The translations under genes and the position numbers were made by a program. Source: Xanthoparmelia taractica (Eukaryota; Ascomycota; Lecanoromycetes; Lecanorales; Parmeliaceae). From it: a stretch of 64,000 nt of DNA. Positions 1 to 9,716 of this stretch are shown piece after piece; the first letter of the stretch is position 1, and every line of letters begins with the position of its first letter. The notes under the pieces are model-generated. The model saw nothing but the letters and a program-made list of their open reading frames with translations, had not been told where the DNA came from and ran no database searches. The stretch spans positions 124,001 through 188,000 of the forward strand of contig JANQBS010000029.1 in assembly GCA_033085395.1 (NCBI GenBank). The letters are read 5' to 3'.

Positions 1-1053
1 GCAAACTCCAAGCGGTCGCCGACATTGAAGCCGATCCCGTCCTCAAAGTCCTTCGCGAGTTCTATGAGATTTGGGGTGTCGGCGCGAAGACAGCCCGAGA
101 ATTCTACTACGACAAAGGCTGGCGAGATCTCGACGACATTATAGAGCACGGGTGGAAATCTCTGTCCCGTGTTCAGCAGATTGGCCTCAAATATTATGAC
201 GAGTTCATGCTCAAGATCCCTCGTGCTGAGGTAGAATCGATTGCAGCGACCATTACCGAACATGCCTGCCTAGTCACAGACGAAGGTATTGAGTCCATCA
301 TTGTCGGCGGCTATAGACGTGGCAAGTCCGAAAGGTAATGTTCCTAGCTCTTTGCTTCCTGATTCATAGCCTAATCTGAGTGGCAAGACACGATGTGGGA
401 TTACGTTGACTCCAGCAACTGTCTAATAAGTTAGTTCTGATTTCGAAAAGGGCATTACTGATTGGAGCCATTACAGTGGGGACGTAGACTTAATCCTGTC
501 CCACCAAAATGAAGCCATGACCTACAATCTCGTCGATAAAGTCGTCAAGTCACTAGAAAAGGAGGGTTGGATCACCCACACCCTGATCCTGAACCTGACA
601 AACAGCAAACGCAATCAAGAGCCTCTTCCCATCAACACCGCCACGCTTGGTGGTCACGGCTTCGACACCCTGGACAAAGCTCTCGTCGTATGGCAGGATC
701 CCGATTGGCCCACCAAAGCCGCCGATCTGAAAGCCAACCCCAAAGCCAAGAATCCCAACGTGCACCGTCGGGTTGACATCATCATCAGTCCATGGCGTAC
801 TGTAGGCTGCGGAGTAGCGGGATGGACGTCTGGGACGACGTTCCAAAGGGATCTGAGGCGGTACGCGAAGCATGTGAAGGGCTGGAAGTTCGATAGTAGC
901 GGGGTGCGCCAGAGGGGTACGGGGAGATGGATAGACTTGGAGGGATGGAGGGATACGAAGACCAGGTGTCGGGACTGGAAGGAAGCGGAGAGGAGGGTTT
1001 TCGAGGGGATGGGGTTGGTTTATCGAGAGCCTTGGGATAGGTGTACTGGATAA
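1..1053 (+). CDS. DNA polymerase family X (Pol4 / lambda-like), 5' truncated by window edge
   Basis: Exons <1..334 and 477..1053 (intron 142 nt, phase 2); about 302 residues are visible and the N-terminus lies outside the window. Translation in the frame starting at base 3 shows a helix-hairpin-helix (WGVGAKTA), then the nucleotidyltransferase signature VGGYRRGK which the intron splits from SGDVDLI, giving the two first metal-binding aspartates (D-V-D). The third catalytic aspartate is in RRVDIII, and the C-terminus has the YREPWDR thumb motif expected of this family. Family X enzymes fill short gaps during base-excision repair and non-homologous end joining in the nucleus. Whether a BRCT domain is present cannot be seen. 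It converges on DNA ligase with 155 bp between stop codons. Homology to polymerases beta, lambda and mu is clear; the exact member is inferred. Confidence 0.9.
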
Positions 1054-1208
1054 AGGCACCCGGGTGTATTCCGGATGCAGCTGCGTTTGGATGAAGCAAG
1101 CTTTCTTGGATAAATACCTCAGGGTACAGGGCGTGCGTCGATCGATATGTACATAGCTAGAAGAGCAACAAGGGTACTATCGTCCCTCAAGCCGTGACAG
1201 ACTCCAAA

Positions 1209-4200
1209 CTAGTACTCGAAGTCATCATCAACACTTGGTCCTTTATTCTTACCTACGCTTTCCTGCTTCCGATACATCTCAACCACCATTCTACTCTCCG
1301 TCGCCTCGTCAGCCTTCTTGTCATCTCTCTCCTTGATGAACCTAGGGAATCTCAGGCTGATCCCCTTGTGACTGCTATCACCCAGCGCATCGGCGCCAGC
1401 CTTGTACCTCGGGCTGAGCGTCAGGTCCGCAGTCTTGACCTCCCACACGAAGCGCGGCTCGAACCAGACATCTGGCTGGTCCTTGGCCACCGTGCTGTGT
1501 GAATAATAGGGCTTCGGCTTGTCAATGGTGTGGTCCTTTAACTTGGTATGGAGCTCTTCGAGGATGGCTTCCGAAAACCCGGTGCCTATGTTGCAGACCG
1601 TTTCGTACGATTCTTTGGAAGAATTGTAGCAGGCTAGCAAGAAAGCGCCGTACACGGACGTGCGCTTGCCCTTGCCAAAGTACGCGCCGAGGACAACGAG
1701 ATCTAGGGAATCGCCAATGCCGGAGAGATAGTCCTTTTTCACTTTGAGCCAATTGCGACTTCGCTTGCTCGGCTCGTAGCCACTTTCGTCCGTGTCAAGC
1801 ATCTTGACCATGAGTCCTTCGCAGGATGCTTTGACGCTTTCGTCAAGCAGATTTTGGATTTCCTCGAGATTGTCAGTGTTGCCGTATTGGGCGAATGAGA
1901 ATTCGCCCTCGACCTCCTGGAATGCTTGCTGTAGAAGCACCCTTCGCTCGCGTAGAGATTTTTGAACGATGGCCTTTTGATATTTAGCATATAACATTTA
2001 CAAGGGGAAGCTGATGATTCACCTCTCCATTATAAAAGAGCATGTCAAAGGCGAAGACGCAGACCTTGACTTTTACGTCCTCGGCTTTGACATCCCTGCG
2101 CTTCCTTGTCATCAGTTGCTGGAACGGCAGGACTTTCTTCTCCACGACATCCCATGCCACTGTTTCACAGTCCAACACGAAGCTTTTGGTCCCTTTTTTG
2201 ATCCATGTATTCAATTTCGCAAGAATGTCTGGATACTTCTTGGAAAGATCCTCCGAGTTCCGTGAGAAGATGGCAGAACGACCTTTGGCCGCTTTTCCAG
2301 ACCCTGGCGCACTGCCTGCATATTGTTGCGGCGAGTCTTCAGCAACGTAGTGGATCTGGGCGCGCTCCCCGTCGTATTTGTATTCGCAGGTAAAGTTCTT
2401 GCCTTCAAACCGGTCAAGGACCTCAGTGATAGACTTCGTAGGCTTCGCTAACATTGGCTTCAGGGGCACACCGGGTTGTAATTTGCAATTCTCGCGTAAG
2501 TGAAAGATCCCGTGTTCAACCATTGCAGGAACGATAACTTCGTAACTTGGTAATTCGCTGAAAGTCGATTAGCAGGGAAAAGCACCGCACCTTGTATCGC
2601 TTACCTATAGACTGTCTTCAAAATAGCTTCTCCTTCCGCCAGCTTCTCGTTGCTCGGTCGCTTATTTCCTTTCTTCTCGGTCTCATGAACGACCATAGCA
2701 TGCGCGAGGCCGACAAGTACCGTCTTCTCTGCTAATCCGAGTCTTAACTTGCCTTCCAAGAACCGTACTATGAACTTCGCTTCACTTGCTCCGCCTTTGT
2801 CCTTTGTGATGTCAATCCCTTTGCTGCCCTTGTTTGCTAACGAAGTGTCCGCTGCAGATAATAATTTCTTGATACCTGCAATCTTTCTCCCTTGAGAGCC
2901 ATCACCCGAGACTGTTGCAATTCCCATCAGACCCTCAAGGACACCCCGTACTGTCAAAGGTTTTGGCTTGAACATTGTAGGCTGATTCGAGCGACTTTTT
3001 GCTGCAACAAGACCTAGATCTCCAATCTCATTCTGGTCGGCCTTGATGACCTGTAAACTTCTCCCCGTGGTCTCACCAATAGCCTTCATGATTAACGATT
3101 CCCCAATGCCTAGTTCAATGCCAGCATAATCAGCAGCAAGCTTATTGATCATGAGCTGCACAGTAGGTAAGAGATCTTGGGGTGTAAGCCGTAGGACCTG
3201 ACGGAGAAACAGAGAGCAGTGTGCTGAGATCACAAGTCGCTTCGTAGTCATTTCGATCAGTGAGAAGGTGGTACATAACGCCGCGTACGGGACCGGCTCC
3301 CCAGGCTTCCAGTCGGGATATGGGTCTTGATCGCTGCTCTTGAGCGTCGACTGGATTTTCTCTCGAGCTTTGGCAGCAATTTCAGGCTTGTCCTCATCGT
3401 CAGACCCGGCTTCTTCGTCCTCTACTTCTGAAGCAACCTCGTCAGAACCAGCATTATCTTCTTTTTGCACGTCTTCTACGGGAGCGTGTTTTGCATCTTT
3501 CTGAGGCCTTTTTGCTTTTTTAGTATCAGCAACCTTAGCCTTCTCCGAAATATCCTCTCTTGTAGATGATGGTTTTGGGTCATGCTTCGCTTTGCCAGCT
3601 TTCGGAGGGGTAGCTTTGGTCTTCTGAGGTCCTCTGTCAGTGTCTAATACTGGCTGCTTTGTGGTGTGTTTAGACTGATTCCTAGCGTCCTCCCTTCTTG
3701 AGCGCTTTCTGACCGGCTCTTCATCATCCTCGTCCACTTCCTCTTCTGAATCACTTTTACTCCGTTTCAAAGGAGCTGAGCTCCCCGCTGGAGGAGAGCT
3801 TTCGGCTGTGGTATGGTCGGTATGATCTGCTCAATCCCATGCTGTCAGTAGTCTGACTCGAAGCGAACATTTCATATGGACATTTCACCTTCGCCATTGG
3901 GTAGCGCGGAATCTGCTTGGTCCATACCATCCGCGACTGGGTCCGCTCGCTTGGTATCCACAGCTGGCTTGTGCAACTCTGAATTGCTGTCCATGTCCAC
4001 ATCCTCATCTGCGATCTCACTCTTCACACCATCTGTTGTTTCACGATCTTCCGTTTTCGTTACCCCATCTACGTCCTCATGCCCGTTCTTGACAGTGTTT
4101 GTGGTGTGTGACTTCTGAAAAGCCAGCTTGGACTGTTGAGGCTTTGGCGAGGAGCCAGTAGGTCGTCCGAAGAACTTTCTGAACCGATGGATAGATATTA

Positions 4201-4296
4201 GTGATTTTGGAAGTTGGTGAAGGCAAGGAGCATGCACCCTAAGGTCTGCTGCCCCGATTTGACATACCCCAATGTAGCTTGTTTTGGCGGCATCAT
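1209..4296 (-). CDS. CDC9: DNA ligase I (ATP-dependent, Cdc9/LIG1 type)
   Basis: Five exons: 4296..4238, 4178..3889, 3805..2605, 2557..2023, 1973..1209; all phases agree and give 949 residues. The N-terminus carries a PCNA-binding PIP box split by intron 1 (Q16-x-x-L19-x-x-F22-F23), then a long acidic/basic disordered tail, then the DNA-binding domain. The adenylation motif KYDGER places the nucleotide-accepting lysine near residue 577, and the OB-fold with PRFxR motifs ends the protein. The enzyme seals Okazaki fragments and repair nicks in the nucleus. Start: two consecutive ATGs at 4296 and 4293. The frame is open upstream for 78 codons but contains no further ATG, so a mitochondrial leader as in yeast Cdc9 is not encoded in this exon. 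Confidence 0.95.
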
Positions 4297-4550
4297 TGAC
4301 AAGGGAAGCGAAGTCGTCGTTGTCGTCGTGGTTAACCGAATCTGATGTTGCGCGCTGCTTCGTCCACGAAGGAAAGAGTTGGTTAATATGAGGACAGGGT
4401 AGATTGAGGGTGAGTGCGGAGATGATTTGAAGGCGAGGGTAGAGATGGCGAGCTTTGAGCTAGGATTGGCAGCCAGACCGGCGACGTTGTTGATCGGCCT
4501 ATTGTGCACGGCCTCTCCAAAGACGATCACTTACTTTATTCAACATCAAT

Positions 4551-4592
4551 AATCGCGTCAAACGAAGTCGCGAATCTCGTCATGTTTCGCGT
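4551..4592 (-). promoter_or_regulatory. possible MBF/MCB-like sites upstream of DNA ligase
   Basis: About 255-300 bp upstream of the ligase ATG, the minus strand reads ACGCGAAA (4592..4585), a TCGCGA nearby, and GACGCGAT around 4559. These resemble the ACGCG core bound by MBF-type G1/S factors, which control DNA ligase I in yeasts. The match is short and the regulatory role is inferred only. Confidence 0.3.
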
Positions 4593-5892
4593 TTAATTGA
4601 TCTCCGCGCTAAGCCCTATGAGGCTGTTGATACTGTTGGGTTCGAATCTTTCTGTTCAACGTCTATGGCAGGCGAGGAACAGCATCCATTTGCAATTACT
4701 TGTTGTTCATGATTTACTTACTTCAAGCAGCATAGCAAACTCGCATCTGTCAGTTACCCACAGATTTTTAAAATCTGCATTCGCCCCGGTCTATCCCATC
4801 CCCTGGCAGGGTGGGTGTACGTTTGCTTGGCATCCCCCACGGAGAGTAGGGCTGAGCCCCTGAAACGTACACCCTGCCAGGGGATGGGATAAGACAGCCA
4901 CAAGAGCTCTGCCCGTTATCTACCGGACAATGCTCTAATGTTTCCACCTTGGGTCTTGATATGTCCGCAGGCGGCTGTGTGATTGATACACCTCCACGGG
5001 ATGCGCGGTTATCAGACGGCGACAGATTTCCGTCTTGCATACCTATTGGACAAGGATTAGAATAGATGGCAAACATCTGGACGCGACGAGGGCCAGGGAC
5101 TTGAGATGTAGGCTATAAGGTCGAGACAATTGCATGACAGCAAATTCACATATCAAACTGAAACAGAAAGTCTTGAATTCTTAGATTCCTTGTAGTGCAT
5201 TTAAATGTACCTTATCTCTCTTCCTCTGTCTCCCGAAATAAAGTCTTGGCAGTACAAGAAGACAACAATCTGCCCTTCGCTCATTCGAAGATCGCCTGGC
5301 GCCTGCCGCTTTAACGCGCGAGCTGGGTGAGCCGGGGTAATGCATCACCCGGACGAGGTGCTCTATCTCCCACGCTCACCCTTCCACCCACCTTATACCC
5401 CTGCACTGGAACGAAGAGATGGCTGCACCTACGTTTATAACCCAAAAGGCTCTGGATATGGCCGCTCTAGTGAAATATAAGAAGTAGCGGCTCTCCATCT
5501 CGGAGACGACTTATACACCAAGGTTGTCACGGTTTTTCGATTCATTTTTGGTGCCTGTGACTGCCCGTATCCTGTTCGGTGCCTTGATCAGCTGCATGGT
5601 TAGCTTGGGAAGCTTCAGGGCGACATCCTTGGACACATCGATATCACCGAATATGAATTCCTCGATCCTCGGACAGGTGACACAACTTTCTCTTTCCCGT
5701 GCGCTCGCACCAGTTGTCAGCAATATAGCTTCAACTATTTCACAAAACCCATCTACGAAAAGCCTATCAACTAATGCAGAATCGCGTCTTTTCTGTTGGA
5801 TACTTATGCCTTAGGGCCCGATAAATCAGATAATTTTCTAGTTTGACCCCAGCAGTAGTGATTATCTCCCAACACCACATTCCCACATCGGG
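4593..5892. other. gene-poor interval
   Basis: No credible gene is visible. It holds the inverted repeat at 4792-4891, a near-palindrome CAGATTTTT/AAAATCTG at 4761-4777 and a GC-rich patch around 5300-5400. A minus-strand open frame at 5511-5723 resembles nothing I recognise. Base composition is more AT-rich than the flanking genes. Confidence 0.5.
4792..4891. repeat. 29-bp inverted repeat with 38-bp loop
   Basis: The left arm (4792-4824) and right arm (4863-4891) are reverse complements over all 29 positions, except for a 4-bp insertion (GGGT) in the left arm. The arms contain the core CCCCTGGCAGGGTG. It could be a small MITE or a solo hairpin element; I see no convincing target-site duplication. 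Confidence 0.6.
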
Positions 5893-6105
5893 TCAATAGT
5901 CAATACAGGACGCTATATCATTACAGGCGAGTATCTCAAGATTGCCCAAAAGAAAGCTCTGAGGGCCTGGTGGAAGACTATAGGCGCACCCCAAAAGTCT
6001 TTGCTCCTTAAGACATCTCGAGAGGAGAACGCGGCAAAGACGGATGAGACAGTATATGAATGTTTCTAGATGAGGTTCAAGCGGACTTGTCCGCGTTAAT
6101 GACAT
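5893..6105 (-). pseudogene. cytochrome P450-like N-terminal fragment
   Basis: A 70-codon frame beginning with ATG contains LPPGPQSFLLGN, matching the proline-rich hinge (PPGP...GN) that follows the membrane anchor in microsomal cytochrome P450s. No I-helix, ExxR or heme-binding cysteine motif follows in any frame to about 5500, so if this was a P450 only the start survives. The resemblance rests on one short motif. Confidence 0.3.
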
Positions 6106-6719
6106 GATTTTGGGGCGTTAGGAAGGATAGAGTAATTTGTGTGCGCGTTCAGGGGTGTTTGCACTCACATACTCGTGCTAAGAGGCGAGGGAGAAGGGAC
6201 ACCGGGCTATGATGGTGGGACTTAATGGGGATATACTATCAGATTGCGGCTGTCACGATACTGGAGTGCTGACTCGGAGGAAATGGGCTATGGTGCGGTA
6301 TTGGTGCTATGTCTTCAATCCGTGTAGTGGCAAAGGTCGAAATCGAAAACCATCCCACATATGAAAATCCATTGTATCGTCCCATTTTCAACGTGAGAGC
6401 ATCTGCTGACTTTTCACTACAACATGACGACCTGCTACCATCACTCTGATGTGTAGCCTTGCCTCTGTGCAAAGTAGGTCAAAGTAGAGACTTTCCAAGT
6501 ATTGCGTAGATGGGAAGTAACGAAGGGCCAAAATGACTAAAGTTTTTTCTGACAGAGTTGTGGACTACATGACATTCCATTGAAAGGTGTATATTGTTGC
6601 ACAATAAAACCGCAGGCCTTGCCGCTGTTTGTAAAAACCCGAGACCAATGAGCAATGGAGTCTAGATTTGTAGTTAAGTATATAATAATATTTATCAGAA
6701 AGTGAGCAATGTTGGTGCG

Positions 6720-6846
6720 GCCTGCGTGGCGCAATGGTAGCGCATTGTGAGTTTTATTATCCCCAAATCTGCGAAGACTGACGTGTCTGACTGTATTCAC
6801 AGAGACTTCTAATCTAAAGGTTGTGGGTTCGAGCCCCACCGTAGGT
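6720..6846 (+). tRNA. tRNA-Arg(TCT) with a 56-nt GT-AG insert in the 5' anticodon stem
   Basis: Exons 6720..6746 and 6803..6846 give a full cloverleaf: acceptor GCCTGCG/CGTAGGT, D stem GCGC/GCGC, anticodon stem TTAGA/TCTAA, loop CTTCTAA (anticodon TCT at 6808-6810), variable AGGTT, T stem GTGGG/CCCAC and loop TTCGAGC. The A box (6727-6737) and B box (6826-6836) match consensus. T-runs at 6846-6849 and 6854-6858 can terminate Pol III. The anticodon stem pairs perfectly only if exactly 6747..6802 is removed. That segment begins GTGAGT, has CTGAC twice and ends CAG, like the mRNA introns in this window. The canonical tRNA intron site (after position 37) is empty. Decodes AGA. How or whether the insert is spliced is unknown. 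Confidence 0.8.
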
Positions 6847-6911
6847 TTTGCAATTTTTGGAAAAATGGTAAATAGCAGACTCAACCTTTGGGTTGGTGAT
6901 AGTTATAGAAT

Positions 6912-7056
6912 TACTCGCATTCACCCCCATTTGCACAATTTGTCCCTAAAATCGAGCCTCCAGGAACTTGGTGTCCCTGGAAAGATGGTCTCGGCAAACC
7001 TTCCCACAAAAAGTGTACAGATGGGGGTGCTGTGCAAATGGGGGTGAATACGAGTA
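6912..7056. mobile_element. MITE, 145 bp with 26-bp terminal inverted repeats
   Basis: The terminal repeats at 6912-6937 and 7031-7056 are reverse complements at 25 of 26 positions and include CCCCCATTTGCACA. They are flanked by a 4-bp direct repeat GAAT at 6908-6911 and 7057-7060, consistent with a target-site duplication. There is no coding capacity. The element lies 62 bp after the tRNA-Arg gene. The transposon superfamily is not assigned. Confidence 0.7.
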
Positions 7057-7094
7057 GAATAGTACATAATAGCTAGTGAAAATCAAACACACGC

Positions 7095-7124
7095 ATTAGT
7101 AATCCACTGATTAGTAATCCACTG
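7095..7124. repeat. 15-bp exact tandem duplication
   Basis: ATTAGTAATCCACTG occurs twice in direct succession, 40 bp after the MITE. It may be a transposon edge or a small slippage duplication. Confidence 0.7.
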
Positions 7125-7582
7125 GCCTCTGGTTGTCATGATCTAGGTAGATTCTATATTTCACTGCCTGACCCGCTTAATCCTGCTGATATAACAGGTT
7201 AACTTTATTGTAGTGTTGTCCAAGCCCAGCTCTCATCTATGTGATAGCACAAATCATATTGCGCGCACCGCTTGAATTCAGGGCAATCTCTGTACAATTG
7301 AGCATTTCATATTGCCTTCCTTACTTCTTCGTCATTTACGACGAGTCCTTAATGAACAATCATTAGACTGCATTCACTTCCATCTGGCAATCCCCACATC
7401 CCTCTGTCTCCCATTCTTTGAACAGCGAAATCATACCATGAATTCAAGTCATGGACAACCGTAACATATTGGCGGTGATTTTTACTTACCGAACCCATTT
7501 CACTGCAGGCTGTCTCCTGCGCATCTGGCTCGCGCTCAGAGACTGGAACCTTTTCTCAAAGCACTAGATGTAAGAGATCTAG

Positions 7583-8548
7583 GTAGTAAGTGAAAAGGGA
7601 CTCATAGACATTCACACAATTCCTCCTCTGACACCGTTGAATCTCGTACTTCCCAAAAGCATCGATGATATCGACGAGGAATTTGCCTTTTTTGCCAAAG
7701 ATGAGATCAGAGCGTGGGCGAAACACTCAGAGAGCAGAGATCAAGACCTGTTGGTCAAACCCTCTGGATCCTTCAAATCTCGATTAGCGCATCGACTTAA
7801 TCAACCCTCCTATACAACTCTAAAGATACGTAACGGGGAAGTTGCAGACGACACCAACGCCTGCGTCGCAATGGTTATCGGCAATGCATATCAGAAGCAA
7901 CACACTCTCATTTACGACCAAATATTCCGAAGAGAAAAAAGGTCTGAAGCGCTGGAGCGTTATCCTGAGGACGTCATACATTGCCACGAAACATTCATAC
8001 AGAAGATACGGGAGTCTTCAGAGGCCAAAGTTGAAGTCATCCACGGTGTGCGAGTACAAAAATGGATGAACAAGCGACCTTCCTACTCTTACGACATGTT
8101 GCCGTTGTGGGGAGACTTTGAGGGTGCCAGCATCGCACTTGAGCATGAGTCTAATTTTAAAAACGTGGATGCAGGGCATCGATATAGGCGAATCTTAGTG
8201 TTTGTGTACCAGCGAAGGATAAATCCCTATCACATATGATTTCGGCGTTGATGCACCAACAAAAAGCATCCTTGGCGACTATCCGCAGAAGCCAAGTGGA
8301 CGGTTTGGTTTATTATAGCATTCTACCTGGTGCCAAGATGGAACTCCGTTGTTCGCTATGTTCCGAGCCTTCACGAACAGATGTTCAACCCCGATGGTCT
8401 ATTAATCGACCAGACTTTTATGTCGCTTATCGAAGAGTTTGTAAATCCGAGCAATGTCAAGGGAAATAAGTGCAAACAATCCCAAAAGAAAAGAATATGC
8501 GATGGACGGTTGCTGACTCTGAAAAGCTGCAACCGACGGACAGATTGA
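7583..8548 (+). pseudogene. broken gene for an unknown protein
   Basis: A protein-like frame runs from 7583 to a stop at 8239 (about 218 codons, no ATG at its head). The same coding character then continues in another frame (about 8301-8548: WTVWF...LVPRWNSVVRYV...). A shorter lysine-rich stretch follows in a third frame near 8570-8640. The first part contains charged, globular-looking sequence such as DDIDEEFAFFAKDEIRAWA and LPLWGDFEGASIALEHES. No splice pair that I tried restores one frame with an ATG, so frameshift decay is the simplest reading. I do not recognise the family. Confidence 0.4.
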
Positions 8549-9716
8549 GACAAAGTCCGAGAAAGAGCAACTGGAACCCGCTGCACGACCTCTCAAGAAA
8601 GCCAAACTTGATGAGAAAGAAGCATCGTCGTAAAGCATTTCTGAAGATGTTTACATCGCTGCTTAGCGCAACTATCAAATCGCCCCTTGAGTAATCCATC
8701 AAATCTCCTGCTGAGTATGCTTGTCCAATAACGGAAGACCAGGAATACTGCTATGTAGTCAATCAGAAGGCAGTGCAAGCCCACCTAGAACCTGCCAATC
8801 CACTTGTCAATTCACCCTTTATGGCCAACTCGGTACTTGCTTCTTTCATTTCCTCTGCCGACGCAGCAGATACAGATAGTCTGCTATTATGAGTGTAGAA
8901 ATGTATCAGATCTTTCTCCTTTTGCGTGACAATTCATGTCAAACAGCATTTCACGGAGGATCAAGTTGGATCATTACTAGTAGTGTTGCAAGAGAGTGAC
9001 TGCGGCTTGGTAGGCCTTACTCGGGAGAACAGAATCTGGAATTATCTTGGAAATTCAACAAGTACGCAGAATTTCCTCTGGCGCAATGGCCAGCGGATCA
9101 AACTTCTACGTTGTGAATACTGTAGGCTGAAGACTGCAGTATGTCGGGTGGTACTTAGTGGCACGCGGTTGACAGAATGGTTGGGACACCGCTAGACTTA
9201 TATAGGACTAGACTATATTTCTTCCTCTCTTTCTTTGCAAATGGACAGGGGCTGTACGCGTGTAGTGGCTGCCTATTGAAATTGGAGATCTCTATTGAAG
9301 ATGGAAAGATCTTATTCTGAATAGGATTAACGCTGCCCTAATTATTCTGTCAACCGCGTGGTGGCCAGTCTGGTGAGCTTCCTATAGAATTCATATTAGG
9401 TTCGATTCCTAATGGCGCTGGTACAATGGTGTAGTGGTATTTTTGTGGTTTCTTATTTGTGGCTAAGGTACTGAAACGCAGTACGTAGATGTAATAATTT
9501 CGCTCACGCTGGACGGGGCGCTAGCACGCGGGCAGTACCCAGGATCACCCTGGCTCACGCGAACCTCACCCGCGCCGCGCAAGCGTAAAGCGGCGCTCAC
9601 CCCAGACCCGGAGGGGGGTGAGGCCGGGGCAGATTGTTGTCTTCTTGGCGCGCTATACGTAGAAAAATGCCATATTCTTTACTTTGGATATGCCCAGCAC
9701 TTCCCCAAATCCTCCA
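8549..9716. other. interval without a supported gene
   Basis: An 89-codon frame at 8926-9195 starts at GTG and lacks recognisable motifs. A GC-rich block lies at 9500-9610. The tRNA-like fragment at 9396-9437 is listed separately. Nothing else is supported. Confidence 0.4.
9396..9437 (+). repeat. tRNA-derived fragment, T-arm half followed by D-arm half (copy A)
   Basis: A T arm (TTAGG, TTCGATT, CCTAA) with a perfect B box at 9399-9409 is followed, not preceded, by a perfect A box (TGGTGTAGTGG, 9427-9437). The 39 bp from 9396 match 43128-43166 at 34 positions, and four of the five differences are transitions. It looks like a relic of a dispersed tRNA-derived repeat rather than a working tRNA. 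Confidence 0.45.

Noticed and set aside
4297..4530. In-frame extension upstream of the DNA ligase ATG as a mitochondrial targeting leader (as in yeast Cdc9)
   Set aside because: The frame is open and arginine/serine-rich, but its first codon is GTG and it has no ATG; a TAA lies just before it. A leader would need an unseen upstream exon or non-AUG start.
6537..6884. 115-codon minus-strand frame containing GLEPTTFRLEV
   Set aside because: It is the antisense of the tRNA-Arg gene; such peptides are a common artefact of tRNA loci.
8926..9195. 89-codon plus frame with two CxxC-like cysteines
   Set aside because: GTG start, isolated, and no zinc-finger spacing that fits a known family.
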